Assembly: GCA_001938485.1 (NCBI GenBank)
Contig: MQRK01231044.1
Coordinates: forward strand, 4,550-37,981
DNA: 33,432 bases
Source: Girardia tigrina
Lineage: Eukaryota > Platyhelminthes > Tricladida > Dugesiidae
Reading direction: 5' to 3'
Shown here: positions 1 to 10,710 of the stretch, piece after piece
Layout: every line of letters starts with the position of its first letter
How positions within the stretch are numbered: the stretch's first letter is position 1
The notes under the pieces: model-generated
Told to the model about the DNA's origin: nothing
What the model saw: the letters and a program-made list of their open reading frames with translations, nothing else
Databases searched by the model: none
Translations under genes and position numbers: made by a program

Positions 1-1
1 C

Positions 2-505
2 TTCAGTGACTTCTACAACCGGTTCCGGCTGGGCTCGAAGCCGTCCAAGATCTATCTGCCGAGCCAGACGCTGCACTTCTTCAATGTGCCGGCGACGTTC
101 CGGGCGGAGGACATCGCGGACGTGGTGGTGACGGGGCGCGTCAAGGGCCCGAGCCAGGTGGTGATATTTCCCTCGAGGAAGCCGGCCAGCGGGAGGCCGG
201 GCGGTCCCGGGAGCAGCCTGCTCGTGACGGGGCTCATCGAGTTCGATTCGCTCCAGGAGGCGGTCGAGGCGATCGTCATGGTGAACCACACGAGGCTGCT
301 GCTGCCGCAGGTCAGTCACCCGTTTCACATCAAACTGTCGTTCAGTCCGTCCAGAATCTCTGAGCAGCACATCCTCCGGTCGACTGGAGACTCGGGCTCC
401 GGGGCTGTCCAATCAGACAGCGCGGCCGTTGCTGGGGACCGCTCGCTCAAGCGGCACTCGAGTGACGATAAATCGGATGCGGTCGATAGCAAGAACAGCC
501 GATAA
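2..505 (+). CDS. HNRNPL: hnRNP L/smooth-like RNA-binding protein, C-terminal exon (partial)
   Basis: The open frame enters from the left edge and ends at TAA 503-505. It reads NRFRLGSKPSKIYLPSQTLHFFNVP and, further on, SGLIEF-like VTGLIEFDS, EAVEAIVMVNH and FHIKLSFSPSR. This order (LHFFNVP strand, GLIEF strand, a helix ending in NH, then the IKLSFS strand) is the C-terminal RRM of the hnRNP L / Drosophila smooth family, which binds CA-rich RNA and acts in splicing and mRNA fate in the nucleus. After the RRM there is a low-complexity Ser-rich tail of about 50 residues. The segment CAG|GTCAGT near 309 looks like a donor, but the RRM continues through it, so I read no intron. The exon is strongly GC-rich while everything downstream is AT-rich. 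The upstream exons lie outside the window. Family confident; orthology not tested. Confidence 0.85.
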   Translation, partial: FSDFYNRFRLGSKPSKIYLPSQTLHFFNVPATFRAEDIADVVVTGRVKGPSQVVIFPSRKPASGRPGGPGSSLLVTGLIEFDSLQEAVEAIVMVNHTRLLLPQVSHPFHIKLSFSPSRISEQHILRSTGDSGSGAVQSDSAAVAGDRSLKRHSSDDKSDAVDSKNSR

Positions 506-1490
506 ATCATTCTGTCTAGTTTTATTCCTGTACAACGTTTTGTAAATAATCAATACAGATTCTATTTTGTGTCGTTCTTTTTCTTTTACAAAAAATCAAT
601 TATTTTTCACGGTCAACAGTAATTTTATTTCAAATAAAACTGAGTTATAATAAACTACCCGGTTCTCCTTGTCTCTTGCGTACTATTTTTTCAAGATTAT
701 CCATCTTAAAATCATTGAACGATGAAAATCAATAATCACCGAAGTTCAAACAGCTTTTGTCGGAAAGTTAAATTTGCCAGTATTTAATATTGTATGAGTA
801 ATATCTTTTGACAAATTGAATTTTTTTATGAATGGTGTCAGAAACACTGTCTAAACATGATAAAAGGATAAAATCGATCTTTGAAATGAACTCATCCATT
901 CTTTATGCTGGCAGAAAAATTATTTTTACATTTATTAATACTTTTTTTGTGTAAGATAAACTACTTATAATTTATAAGTATATCCCTTTCAATTAATATT
1001 GTTCAGGAACTCCGATTCAAATTCTGAGATTTTAAAAAGGTTTTTCGATCAAATTTTCACATCATTTATTGTTATCGAATATGAGTGTGCCAAGTTTGGA
1101 GAAAATTGATCGACGAAAAAGCCTTTGAAAAAGGGGTAAAAAACAGCAAATGTAAAATAAATTATATTTAAAAAACTTATACATCATTTTAACTGTACAT
1201 GTGTGTTATAGTTCTCATTTTAAATTGAGATTTTTATTTTACTTTAGATTGGAGGATTTTTATTTAATTTTGAAACTTGATTTAAATTCTGAATTTTTAA
1301 ATTTGAAATTATTTTTCTAATTTTAAGTCATCATTCAGTGTCAATTTTATCGTTTTTCTGTATCTATTTTGCCATTCAGTATATTCTTTATTTCTGTGTT
1401 CTCCATACCATGCGGGAAGAACGAGGAAAATGTGAATGATACTTGCAGAATTTAAATAAGTCGGATTTATAATAATTATCTCAATTTTTC
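506..1490. other. hnRNP L-like 3' UTR and AT-rich intergenic DNA
   Basis: A canonical AATAAA at 633-638 is a likely polyadenylation signal for the hnRNP L-like gene, giving a 3' UTR of about 150 nt. Beyond it the sequence is AT-rich with no credible open frame. I see no RNA gene or repeat that I can name here. Confidence 0.5.
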
Positions 1491-1494
1491 AAGT

Positions 1495-1605
1495 TATGGT
1501 GCGCACTAACATAGGCAAAAATATGTCTCCCGTGATGGTGATCGGCAAGAAAGGCCCACTGTTATTCAAAATATGCATTGGAAGCTTGACACTTTTCGTG
1601 TAATA
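1495..1605 (-). pseudogene. Possible Tc1/mariner-type transposase scrap
   Basis: This short patch is clearly more GC-rich than its flanks. On the minus strand one frame reads NSGPFLPITITGDIFLPMLV, which has the spacing of the GPFFFEGxVTGxxYLEML block found in many insect Tc1/mariner transposases. On the plus strand the same patch is a 36-codon ORF from ATG 1497 with a hydrophobic tail. The match is short, so this is a weak call. Confidence 0.25.
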
Positions 1606-1939
1606 AATGAATACTTTTTTAAAACACACAGTGTGAATGTTTATATTTCGAATAATCAAGCAAAACAAAATAGACCTTTTATCCAGACATTATTTTCTGG
1701 CATTATTGTCTATATGAAATAATTTTCGCACATTTTTCCGAAATAAAGACAAAAATCAATTACAGTAGCTGCATATTTTATTACGTTTGCACGATGGACA
1801 ATTGAACATAGAGAGTACAGACATTCAGAAAAATTTGCTATAACATAGGATGAGTGTAGTAGTATACAATAGAAACAATACAGCAATTATATACGGAAGT
1901 AAGAAATTGTATGCATGAGATATTAATGTGACTCAAAAT

Positions 1940-3160
1940 AACTGCAATCGACGATTTTTCATTTCATTAAATCGTCGAAGAAAATCATCAGATTTGATGT
2001 TATTAGTGATGTCATTTTCAAACCAGAGCAATACAAGGTTTGCTTTAAGAGAATAGGTCATAGATGTACGAAAGGGAGTTAGAACACGAGATAAAGTACT
2101 ACAACTCGCCTCACATGTGGTAGTTGAAGCACCGAGTGTGAATGCTAAAGCTACAAGACGATACACAGAAGGAAATGCCTCTCGGTAAAAGTACAGTTCT
2201 TGCACTAACTGATGAACGTTGGTCATAGTACTAGTCAGTGCTCGAAGTGGGAAAAAATAAGTGCCGGTATGCGGAAACCGGCCATACAGTGATTTTCCTC
2301 CTCTGCTACCCAACGCCAACACCCAGACGTCAACTCCCACGCCCCCTCCCCGATTTTTTAATATATTAAAAAAAACAGTGGTTTCTTTTCATTTCCGCTC
2401 ACCCAAAATTGTATACAACCCCCACACATTAACGAACCCTGAGGGAAACCAAAAACCATTCTCCGTTTAAATCTTATTGACTACACAATAAAGATATTCA
2501 CTAGCGTGTGTAATGGTAACTATAGTAACTACAGATCTAACTAAGTGTCCTGTGAACAATAAACTGTCTAGAGCTGACATATTTTGTAATTGCAATCGAC
2601 ACCAACGTTGGCATCCTTTCCACTACCCCGATGTATCTACAACTCTATCTACAGCGCACACACTCGTGTGTGAGGTTTGTGTATATGTGAGAGAGATAGC
2701 GGTGGCAGGGGGCGATAGAAAGAGAGAGTAAGACATTACGGTTAGTCGTTAGTGGTAGTGACACTCCTGCTTACATTATGCTGTGCTTGTGTGTGCGTTT
2801 GTTTGTGTGAGGCATCATATACAGCAGTTGAGGTGAGACGGAAGCGTAGCCATATAATTCATTCCTTAATAAATGCTTTCCAATTTTTAAGCCTTAGGAA
2901 AAACAAGTGCCGGTATGAGCCGGTATTCCCCTTAATAATCATACTGCCTTAAAATCAAATAAATGCCCGTATGTCATACCGCCTCGAAAACAAGTGGCGG
3001 TATGGCATACCGGCACATCCCGGCTCACTTCGAGCTCTGGTACTAGTCCTTTTCAATAGGGATATCTTTGCAGTTTCAAAGTCATGTTGGGTTTTGCTTA
3101 AGTCCACGCACCACAAATTCGCTAATGTCTTTAACTCTTCAATATTTAAAAAGTTTTGGT
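1940..3160 (-). pseudogene. ZMYM-like hAT transposase relic, C-terminal part, split by a MITE
   Basis: Reading leftward, the frame from about 2227 to 1940 carries ELYFYREAFPSVYRLVALAF, then ASTTTCEASCSTLSRV, RTSMTYSLKANLVLL and a basic end. That is the dimerisation (hAT-C) region of the transposases that gave rise to ZMYM1 and the '52 kDa repressor'-type proteins; the usual motif is STxxCERxFSxLxxIKxxxRxxMxxxRLxxLxLL. The matching upstream part continues at 3160-3048. A separate non-autonomous hAT (2236-3039) lies between the two. No terminal inverted repeats are left, so this is a dead fragment. Only the C-terminal region survives out of a transposase that is normally several hundred residues long. 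Confidence 0.75.
2236..3039. mobile_element. Non-autonomous hAT element (804 bp) with perfect 8-bp TSD
   Basis: The left end reads CAGTGCTCGAAGTGGG and the right end, reverse-complemented, reads CAGAGCTCGAAGTGAG. Both are flanked by the perfect 8-bp duplication GTACTAGT (2228-2235 and 3040-3047), which is diagnostic of hAT insertion. Next to both ends are subterminal copies of GTGCCGGTATG / CATACCGGCAC in both orientations. No transposase frame is visible inside. The ORFs at 2261, 2513 and 2752 are chance frames in this element. It sits inside the older hAT transposase relic. Confidence 0.9.
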
Positions 3161-3199
3161 GATTAGACTTTAAACATGCAAGAGACTTATAAAAGCAAA

Positions 3200-5230
3200 G
3201 TCTGATGTCATTTTTTTCTTTTTTTTCAGACGCATATCATCTGAGTATTCCATGGAGAGTTACACTTCTTTATAATGTTGTTTTCCCACAAGTTTTTTTA
3301 TAGTTTCATTGATTTTCTCTTCTGGATTGATTGACTGTCTATGTGGTCTCAAATTAATTGGCGGTCCTTTTGTATCTATTCTGTGTTTTATCAGTGTCGT
3401 GCATCCTATATCCCATTTATCCGCCATGAAGACTCTTTTATGCCTCTCTACAATATTGATTATCTTTGGTTTATCAGCGATGTGAGGAATATTTGGTGTG
3501 TGGATGTTTTTGTGTAGTGTTTGTATGTTTAAATGTTTTAGTTTGATTTGGGATTGTGCCTCTCCTAACCAGATGAATTATCAATATTTAATTTCTTATA
3601 ATCTGAAACTAATTTATTTAAATTTAGATTTAATATTCAAATTTTTAATTTTTATTATTGCAACTTTTAAATAAGTTTAATGATTTTATTTTTGTAAATT
3701 TTTAAATAATTAAAATCAAATTAATATTTAAAAATGACTATAAAAATATTTTATTTCAGCCAATAAAATTTAAAGTAAATATTTTTAAATAAAATAATCT
3801 TCTCAACTATAGTTCAGATTATAATGGGAGATATTGAAAATCGATTGATGAATCTAAGTGAAAGCAATACTATTGATCATCATAAAGATGATAATAAATG
3901 TGAATGTAATAAATGTTCTATCAAATGTGTGAGTTCTCTTAATAAGCGATATGCATCGTATTTTTGGCTTTCTGAAATCGTTCCTCGTCTGTCACTTTCC
4001 GGTCGAATCTTGCTTCTAAATTGCATACCTGAAAATTTTGATCGAGTATTTCGTCATTTTCTTTTTCCAACATAACTCAATTCCGAACTCACTCTGAAAA
4101 TTTATCACGCCTATTATGTCTGGTTTAATGTCAGTTACAACTATAAACGTTATATTTCTCTGTTTATCTTTTATTTTACATTCACTGATATCTTACCAAT
4201 ATATTTTATCGGACTGTTATTAGCACAGTGTAATTTAATATCTGCTGCTTCCAATTTCACATCTTTTAGTTTGTCAAAAATCGTCTTGCTCATGACGTTC
4301 ACTCTAGCCCAAGTGTCTAATAAACAGTCCTCCTTGATATGTTGTATCTTTACTTTTACACTTGGTCGACCTTGTATTTTGTTTTATACGATATTTTCAG
4401 CTTTCCATTCTTCTATGGTTAAAATCCTGGTTTCTTCGCTAGTATTTCTGTCCTCTACTGGTTCAACTAAACATTCTCCACAATTATCTCCGTATACATC
4501 TTTTTTTTTAAAAACTTCCGAACTTTATCATTTACGTTCCATTCTCCTGCTCCTAATATTTTCTGATTTGTCAATCAGTACGTCTATAATATCTGTTATA
4601 CTACTTTTACTATAAATACCGATATTTTGTGAGTCCTTTATATTTATTAGTTTATTGCCCCGACTAGCTCCACTTCAGTCAAGACTCTGTCTTTTGGGTG
4701 ATCTTCCTCCATTACTGATTCTTCATGTTCTTCTTCAATGTTCGCTACTAATCCTCTATTGTCTCATCTTCTCCTGTCTTCTCTATCTCTATATTGTTGT
4801 TGATTGTAACCCCCTCCTTGATAATTGTTATTCGTTGATCTTTGTTGGTTTCTTCTCCCGTTTAAGTTGGTGTAACATTTGTCCTCCTAATGACCTCTAT
4901 TATGACACCGTTTAAATTCGGCATTCGGACAGTTTCTTCTTAAATGTCCCTGCTGTCCACAACCATGGCATTTGATTTGTCTCCTTTCTGTACAGTATTT
5001 TATAATATGTCCCTCCATTCCACATCCGAAGCATTTCCTAGTCTCCCGTTGTCTATTTATTACGCTCGAGTATTGGTTTCTCTCCAAGTTTTGCGTTCTG
5101 TTTTCTCTCACTACGTTTATCTGATCCTCTATATTCTTAATCTTATGTATCATTTTGATCTTTTCTTTTATTTTGTTGCGGTCGAAACCCCATTTTGATA
5201 AACGGACACAGAACACCAAACACAACATTC
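3200..5230 (-). mobile_element. Ty3/Gypsy-like retroelement fossil (gag zinc knuckles, protease, pol linker)
   Basis: Parts recognised on the minus strand, in 5'-3' order: a gag C-terminal region with two CCHC zinc knuckles of the form CX2CX4HX4C (about 4.9-5.2 kb), a retroviral-type aspartic protease region (about 4.2-4.4 kb), and the segment that lies between protease and reverse transcriptase in Gypsy elements (about 3.2-3.5 kb). The reverse transcriptase, RNase H, integrase and a clear 3' LTR are absent, and an AT-rich block at about 3.56-3.96 kb does not fit the element. The copy is broken in many places and looks old. The block array at 5378-6250 lies immediately upstream in the same orientation and may be its leader. 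Confidence 0.65.
3824..3928 (+). other. First-exon-like ORF followed by a consensus splice donor
   Basis: An ATG at 3824 opens 35 codons (MGDIENRLMNLSESN, then an acidic/His stretch and CECNKCSIKC) that end exactly at T|GTGAGT, a strong splice donor. It sits downstream of a 200-bp AT-rich block with an acceptor-like TTTATTTCAG at about 3750. The segment interrupts the minus-strand Gypsy fossil, so it may be a captured or duplicated host exon. I do not recognise the peptide; its CxCxxCxxxC pattern could bind metal. No matching downstream exon was found. Speculative. Confidence 0.25.
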
Positions 5231-5377
5231 AACAAACAAAAGAAATAGAAGAATAATAACAATACAATACATATATTCAGTTTTATGAAAAAGTTTTAGT
5301 TTATCGGCCCGATCATACCTCGAAGCCGACCCCGATTCCCTCATAGATCGATAGGACGTTGAAGACACCGCAAGAGA

Positions 5378-6250
5378 ACTAAAAACACATCATAAAGAAA
5401 AAACAGAATAAAAACTTACCTGATAAAAGAGGACGAACAACCGCCCCACCACCGGTAAAGTACTGCAAGGGGAACCCGTGAAAGTGACCCGTCAATGTTC
5501 AAAGAGCCCATGAGTAGAGATAATAAACCCTAAAAGAATAATAGTTAATTAAAATAAGGCCGAAAAATAATAAAGTTTCTTACCGACACACCCAGTGGAG
5601 CTGAGAGGTCATCCGACCCCCTCCGTGTAGCTCCTCACGAGATGAATCCCTGAGCAGAACTTGAGAGACAACAGCAGATCCCCGAAAAAAGTTATTCACC
5701 CTGAAAGAGAAGAAATTAATTAAAAACCAAACAGAAACAACAAAGTCCCTCACCGAGGTATCCCATAGAGTTAGGGGGTCAACCGACCCTCCCACGAAAG
5801 ATCTTCGCGCGAGCAACCCGTGGGCGAAACCCGCAAAGCTATAGGACCTCCCCGAGAAAAGTTATGGCCCCTGAAAGATCAAATAATTAATTAAGAAATA
5901 TAGAAAATTAATTAAAATTACCATGAGTCATCCGTGACTCTAAGAACAGGCATCAGCTGATGATTCCGTATGAATCACCCGTGAATCAGTCGCGTGTGTA
6001 TTCTGAAAATAAAAACGTGTGTATCAACACAAAATTTCAAAATCCTATAGTAAATCAAAAATTACCAAAAATTTTTGGAGACACACGAACAAGCCCGACC
6101 AACCAGCATCATGGAGTTTTGTAGAATTCAAAGCTGGCAGCAGACGATTGGTCGAGAAGCGACAACAGGGCAACCTAGCTAAAGTATAAAACAGAAATCA
6201 TTTTACGACTTAGTCGCACAAATTTCGAATTAAAAGAAACCGAACTTACG
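5378..6250 (-). repeat. Ladder of exon-like blocks separated by 41-71 bp GT...AG spacers
   Basis: On the minus strand this stretch alternates GC-richer blocks with short AT-rich spacers that each begin GT(A/G)A and end in a pyrimidine-rich (T/C)AG. Blocks: 6066-6178 (113 bp), 5922-6002 (81), 5754-5870 (117), 5584-5700 (117), 5420-5529 (110), with flanking blocks ending at 6250 and starting at 5378. Spacers: 6179-6249 (71), 6003-6065 (63), 5871-5921 (51), 5701-5753 (53), 5530-5583 (54), 5379-5419 (41). Three spacers contain TTAATTAA near where a branch point would lie. The 117-bp blocks at 5754 and 5584 look like diverged copies of each other, and 5420-5529 may be a third. The ladder lies just upstream of the minus-strand Gypsy fossil, in the same orientation. 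It may be a spliced leader region of that element or a captured host transcript. Confidence 0.6.
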
Positions 6251-6850
6251 TCACACATTACGCCAATATATCAGAAGAATTTTAATATACAAGCATCAAC
6301 CCGACGAGGAGAACGACCGACTACCCGAAGAAGCCGGCGATACCACCAAGCAGAAAATTGTTTGACGAATTCACGAAGGAGTGACCGAGGAAGACACTTC
6401 ACTTAACCGACGTGTCGACGAGCGAGGAAGACAAACAGTCAAACCGATACTGCCGAGCGAGATTCCTTACGGATCCCATTGCAATTCTTTCGCTGTAAAT
6501 AATTCTTGTTGATTTCATTTGCGATTATTTACTTAATATTGATTAATTTACTACATCAAATAAATGTATTTTCTGACGATACGTTTACTTTTTAAATCTA
6601 ACTGATCCGTAAATTCGAGCCCCGGCCGTATAGTGCACCGACCTATGCGGATTCCCCTCCCGTCGTCGTCGCCGTCCCTTGAAATCCCGCGAAATTCCAA
6701 ATGAGTTTCGGCGATCCGTCGAAGGTGACCTTCGATTCGAATCCGAGAGTCGCCTCGAAGATGTAAATTGACGAAGAATTTTACGGGCTAAATTTTGTTG
6801 CTTGATAATTTTTCTAATCGGGTTTTTCAATAACTGAATTTTACCATTAC
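6251..6850 (-). promoter_or_regulatory. Candidate promoter/leader region upstream of the block ladder
   Basis: Read on the minus strand, this stretch runs from AT-rich DNA into a GC-richer, purine/pyrimidine-biased leader that ends at the GTAAGT donor-like site at 6249. A TATATTAAAA-like box lies close to the leader's end (about 6280). An 81-codon Arg/Ser-rich frame at 6585-6830 (minus) looks like composition bias, not a recognisable protein. Promoter activity is inference from position only. Confidence 0.25.
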
Positions 6851-7590
6851 AGATTTTAAAATAAAATTTTTTTTTATTATTGATTTCTTTTGACTGATTT
6901 TATTGTAACAGTTTTTTCAATTTAGATTTTAAGATAGAATTTTTGCCACTAAAATTTCGTGATAATCTTAAATTAAATAGAGTTTTGTCATTGAAATTTT
7001 GCAATAATCTTAAATTGATTTTATTGCTCTTATAATAACTTACCAATTTTATGAAAGGACTTTATACCATATTTATTGAGGAAATTACAAAAATGATTAA
7101 AATTTGAAATGATTAATTTAAAATTTTCAGATTATTAAATTATTACTTATTTAAGAAAAATTAGAATTTCATAATAAATATTAACAATTTACGTATAGTT
7201 GGTGAAATCTTTATGAGACGTAGTAAAGTTTTATTTGAATTATTAGAGTTGACATTTTTCTGAGAGTTTTTCGTGACATTTGCGTCTAAGTTTAAGGATG
7301 GTCTCCATAATACAATAATGAGGATTTTAAATGAAATTTTAAATCGGAATTTTATAAAAATTATTGACTCTGTAGTAGTTTTTCCGTAATCTCCAGTTAA
7401 GTTTGATAGTTTTACGAATAATAAATTTATCCACAAAATTATCACATGATTGTATCTCATACTTTAATCATTTATAAGCGATTTTTACAATAGAGTTTTC
7501 TTTTATTAAACGAAATCTAGGCCAGTTTAGACACTACTTGCGAGAATTTTTGACCGCGAATTAAAAGTTTTAAAGTGAAAGTTCCTAAAC
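6851..7590. other. AT-rich DNA with short degenerate repeats
   Basis: There is no recognisable gene. The motif GATAATCTTAAATT(A/G)A recurs at about 6960 and 7003 within a roughly 50-bp degenerate tandem unit, and similar AT-rich words continue through the region. The minus-strand 99-codon ORF at 7161-7460 is low-complexity and is not supported. Confidence 0.4.
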
Positions 7591-7829
7591 CTATTGTTGG
7601 TAGAAATTACTAAAGGGTCTCATATTGAGCGTACTAAGAAAACTGTAACGATACATTACTCTAACACGAATAAAGACGAGATACCCGAGGAAGAAGCGGT
7701 TCCAGAAAATATGCATAACCAAACCAATATGGATACGACTTTGATGAATTACATACTGAAGGTGATAATGACGGTATGCATTGATAAGAATGTATATTAA
7801 CATAACGCCTATCAATTGATCATTTGGCT

Positions 7830-8145
7830 ACATGTGGCGGGCGCCAGCGCATCATTATAGACGGACATGAGTGATACACTCACCGGAGGATTAAACAGTT
7901 GCACAGATCAAAATCATCTCCTATTGATACTGACCCAGGTGGGAGGCCCATAACCTATCCCATCTTTAACCGAACCCGAAGGCCCCTTGAGCTTGGCACT
8001 GCTAGGCAGATGTCAGGCAAGATAGGAGGCGTCCGACTCTACATATAACGTCGTTTAAAATAGGAATAAAATTACAGTGGGTTGTGGTTGACCCTTAACA
8101 ATCACTGGGGGCTCAAGAGTCATCAGAAATGTTTCTATTCGAAGG
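7830..8145. mobile_element. LTR-like GC-richer segment beside a gag fossil
   Basis: The stretch from TGTGGCGGGCGCC (about 7832) to about 8120 stands out as GC-richer between AT-rich flanks. It begins with TGTGG and is followed by CTGGGGGCTC (about 8106), which resembles a proline-tRNA primer-binding site. That would fit a plus-oriented LTR plus PBS. The neighbouring gag-like fossil is on the minus strand, so they may be different elements. No second copy of this LTR was seen in the window. Low confidence. Confidence 0.3.
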
Positions 8146-8149
8146 GATC

Positions 8150-8680
8150 GTGACAATTTGTTCTACTCCTTTTACATTATTCCTCCGAACTTCTTTCAAG
8201 ATATCCATGTTATCACAACAGTTCATTAATAATGTTTCTATTATGCTTTTTTTGACATGTTATGTTGCATAATTCTTTCTGCTATCTTTTCTATTTTTTC
8301 GAAAAAAAACTTCAGTTATATCATCCTTCATCCTATACCGGCAAGCTTCTGACCAATCATCAAATAGCGAAGATGTAATACCAAATGCTTTTCGAAGTCG
8401 ATTTTTATAACCACTTATCGAATTGTCAACGGTCTTATATTATTCCTTTATGTCTCTGTCCAACAGACACAAGACAATGACGTCTTGTTTCGCTTTTGCC
8501 ACTCCCGCGAATTGAAAGAATGTTTCACAATCTTCTATGAATGAATGTCTCAACATTGTCACCTTTCCTGAACTTTTCAGGTAGTAATTGGTTCATGAAG
8601 TTGTCCAAAGCAGCGTTGTTCGTCATGTAAGTAGTGTTTATGCCACTTTCATTATTATCAAATTCCGAAGTCATAATTTA
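8150..8680 (-). mobile_element. LTR-retroelement gag fossil
   Basis: On the minus strand, sequence starting at about 8.68 kb resembles the N-terminal gag of arthropod LTR retroelements: a short acidic/Asn-rich start, a block like EKFRKGDNVETFIH, a segment like KAKQDVIVLCLLD, and then GYKNRLRKAFGI, the capsid-like stretch found before the zinc knuckles. Only gag is present. It is broken in several places and looks old. It could belong to the same insertion as the 3.2-5.2 kb fossil or to a separate one. Confidence 0.5.
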
Positions 8681-8786
8681 CACCAAAAAATTTATTAATA
8701 TCAACAATTCACATACTTAAACAAATTTCTTGTTAATTCAATTATTTCACCCAAAATTAATTCATTATTTTTTTCGATTAAATTTT

Positions 8787-8925
8787 GAAAATTTATGAAA
8801 TTTAAACCTTAAATTATTTTACATTTTTTACGAACTTTTACGAAATTTAAACCTTAAAATAATTTTACATTTTTTACGAAATTTAAACTTTAAAATAATT
8901 CAAACATTTTTACGAAACTTTATCA
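8787..8925. repeat. AT-rich tandem repeat, about 45-bp unit, three copies
   Basis: The unit ACGAAATTTAAACCTTAAAA, followed by TAATTTTACATTTTTT, occurs about three times with small changes. The surrounding 8690-9480 is uniformly AT-rich and holds no gene I can support. Confidence 0.55.
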
Positions 8926-9479
8926 TAAAAACTAATTAATTTAAATTTACAATAAACCCTTTTATTAAAAAATTATTTCTTAAAATATTAATCCGTTAAT
9001 TATTTATTTTAAAATTTATTTAAACTTATTTCATAACTTTTATTAAAATATATCAATTGTTATTACTATAAGCATATTTTAAATAAGTATTTAATTTATC
9101 ATATTTTTACTCTACATTTTAATTTTTTAATTTATTTCTTTTAAATTTTCAAATTAAAAAAATAATAAACTATTTTGGCAAAACTTAAATTTAAACCCCT
9201 CATATACACTATTTTATAAAAATCTCATTTTAACTTAATCTATAAGTCTACTTTTAGAAATGTAATTATTGAATTATTAAATTGATTAGATTTCAAATTC
9301 GAAAATTTTATGAACTCAAAAAAGCCCCTAACCAATGTACATGATGCCAAAACAAATTTTTCTATCCAAAATAATTAAAATTACCAAGCAAAAAAAGTTT
9401 TAAAATATGTATAATAATAATTACTTAAATCGAATAAACTTTTTAAACTAAAATTTTAAAATTTATAAATTTAAGGACA

Positions 9480-10705
9480 TAAATGATGATGTAAAGAAAG
9501 TGTTAATTGATAGGGGACCAAAGAAATTTCAAAATAGAAGTCAAACATACCCAGCTCTAGCTAGACTATGTGGACCAACAGGTAAGCGCCGTGTACTTAC
9601 AAATGAGCTTCTGCAGTCCAGAATAAAAGTCACTCTCAATATCACACTGGTCTGCGCGTGCAAATTCTAAAAAGGTTCTATGGAATAAAAACCACAATAT
9701 AATGCTCGCACTACAGCACATTTTAGAAGATGTACAACAGAAGACTGATACCAAAGAAGAAAGTAAAGCACTGCATAAACACCTTGGGACCTTGGAAACT
9801 GCTTTCATGACGAAGTTCTGGGACTACGTGTTACGTTGTTTTGCAGCAACGTCTTTGGTACTGCAGAAGAGTGACATTGACATTGTAACATGTGTTGGAG
9901 CAGTCAAATCGCAGCTAGTTTTTGTGGAGCAGCAGAGAGGTTTATTTTAGAGCTGTAAAGCTCAAGCACTGATGGTTTTTGGAGTAAGCAAGACATTTAC
10001 GGATAACAGAAAGCGCAAAGCGAAAATGCAAGCGATTTTCAGATGAATTGAATGCTGCTGAAGATCAAAGTAGCCTGAATCTAGATGGAAGGAGATCATT
10101 TAAAGTAAACACTTTCTATGTGGCTATCGATAACCTTACTAGCAATCTCCGTTATCGTCTGGAGGCTTACGAAAATATTTCTGAACTGTTCGGTATTCTA
10201 TTCTCAGCTGAAACATTATCTGCTCAAACAATTATCCTCAAAGCCAAGACTCTATCGGATGTATATTCTTCTCATTTTGACAGTGGTTTGTGTGATGAGC
10301 TGCTTCAGCTTGTGGAGTTTGTTGTAAGTTATAATGGAATAAAGACTACACAAGATGAATTCAGTGACACCAAAGCAACTGTTGAACACATTGCTTAAGA
10401 GTGGGATGCACTGCACATTTCACAATGTATACACCAATTTGAAACTGTTTTTAACACTATCAGTTACCAACTGAAAAAGAGAAAGGTCGTTTTCCAACAT
10501 GGCACGAGTAAAAATGAACTTCGTACATCAATGGGTTAGAGAAATCTCAATTTACTTGTGCTCATGTCAAAAGAATGGGATATTACACGATTGTTGGACT
10601 TTAACGATGTTGTGAATCAGTTTGCAACGAAAAATATGAGGTAGAAACCATTTGAAAAAGTAGACTACAACGGCATTGAACGACTCCCTGTCCTGACTGA
10701 TAGTA
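9480..10705 (+). pseudogene. ZMYM-like hAT transposase relic, N-terminal and central part
   Basis: The plus strand carries, in order, a TTF-finger-adjacent motif (LIDRGPKKFQNRSQTYPAL), WSARANSKKVLW with HNIMLALQHILEDVQ, LETAFMTKFWDYVLRCFAAT with SLVLQKSDIDIVT, and VNTFYVAIDNLTSNLRYRL then EAYENISELFGIL. This is the order and spacing of ZMYM1-like hAT transposases (TTF finger, TRWSAR box, long helical insertion). The frame is interrupted several times: stops occur around 9948 and 10396-10398, and the part between the TTF finger and WSAR is deleted. The DDE C-terminus is missing and the relic abuts a hAT MITE at 10711. Its missing C-terminal region is the part preserved, in opposite orientation, at 1.94-3.16 kb, so both may come from one family. 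Confidence 0.75.
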
Positions 10706-10710
10706 AAAAT

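Noticed and set aside
2261-3162. Four small plus-strand ORFs
   Set aside because: They lie inside the hAT MITE and its flank and have no conserved content.
4271-5198. Plus-strand ORFs of 84-114 codons
   Set aside because: They are antisense shadows of the minus-strand Gypsy fossil.
6585-6830. 81-codon Arg/Ser-rich minus-strand ORF as a protein gene
   Set aside because: Composition bias only; no domain and no homologue recognised.
7594-7800. 68-codon plus-strand ORF (SHIERTKKTVTIHYSNTNKD)
   Set aside because: No recognised family, no splice context and AT-rich surroundings; possibly part of a retroelement C-terminus, but not supported.
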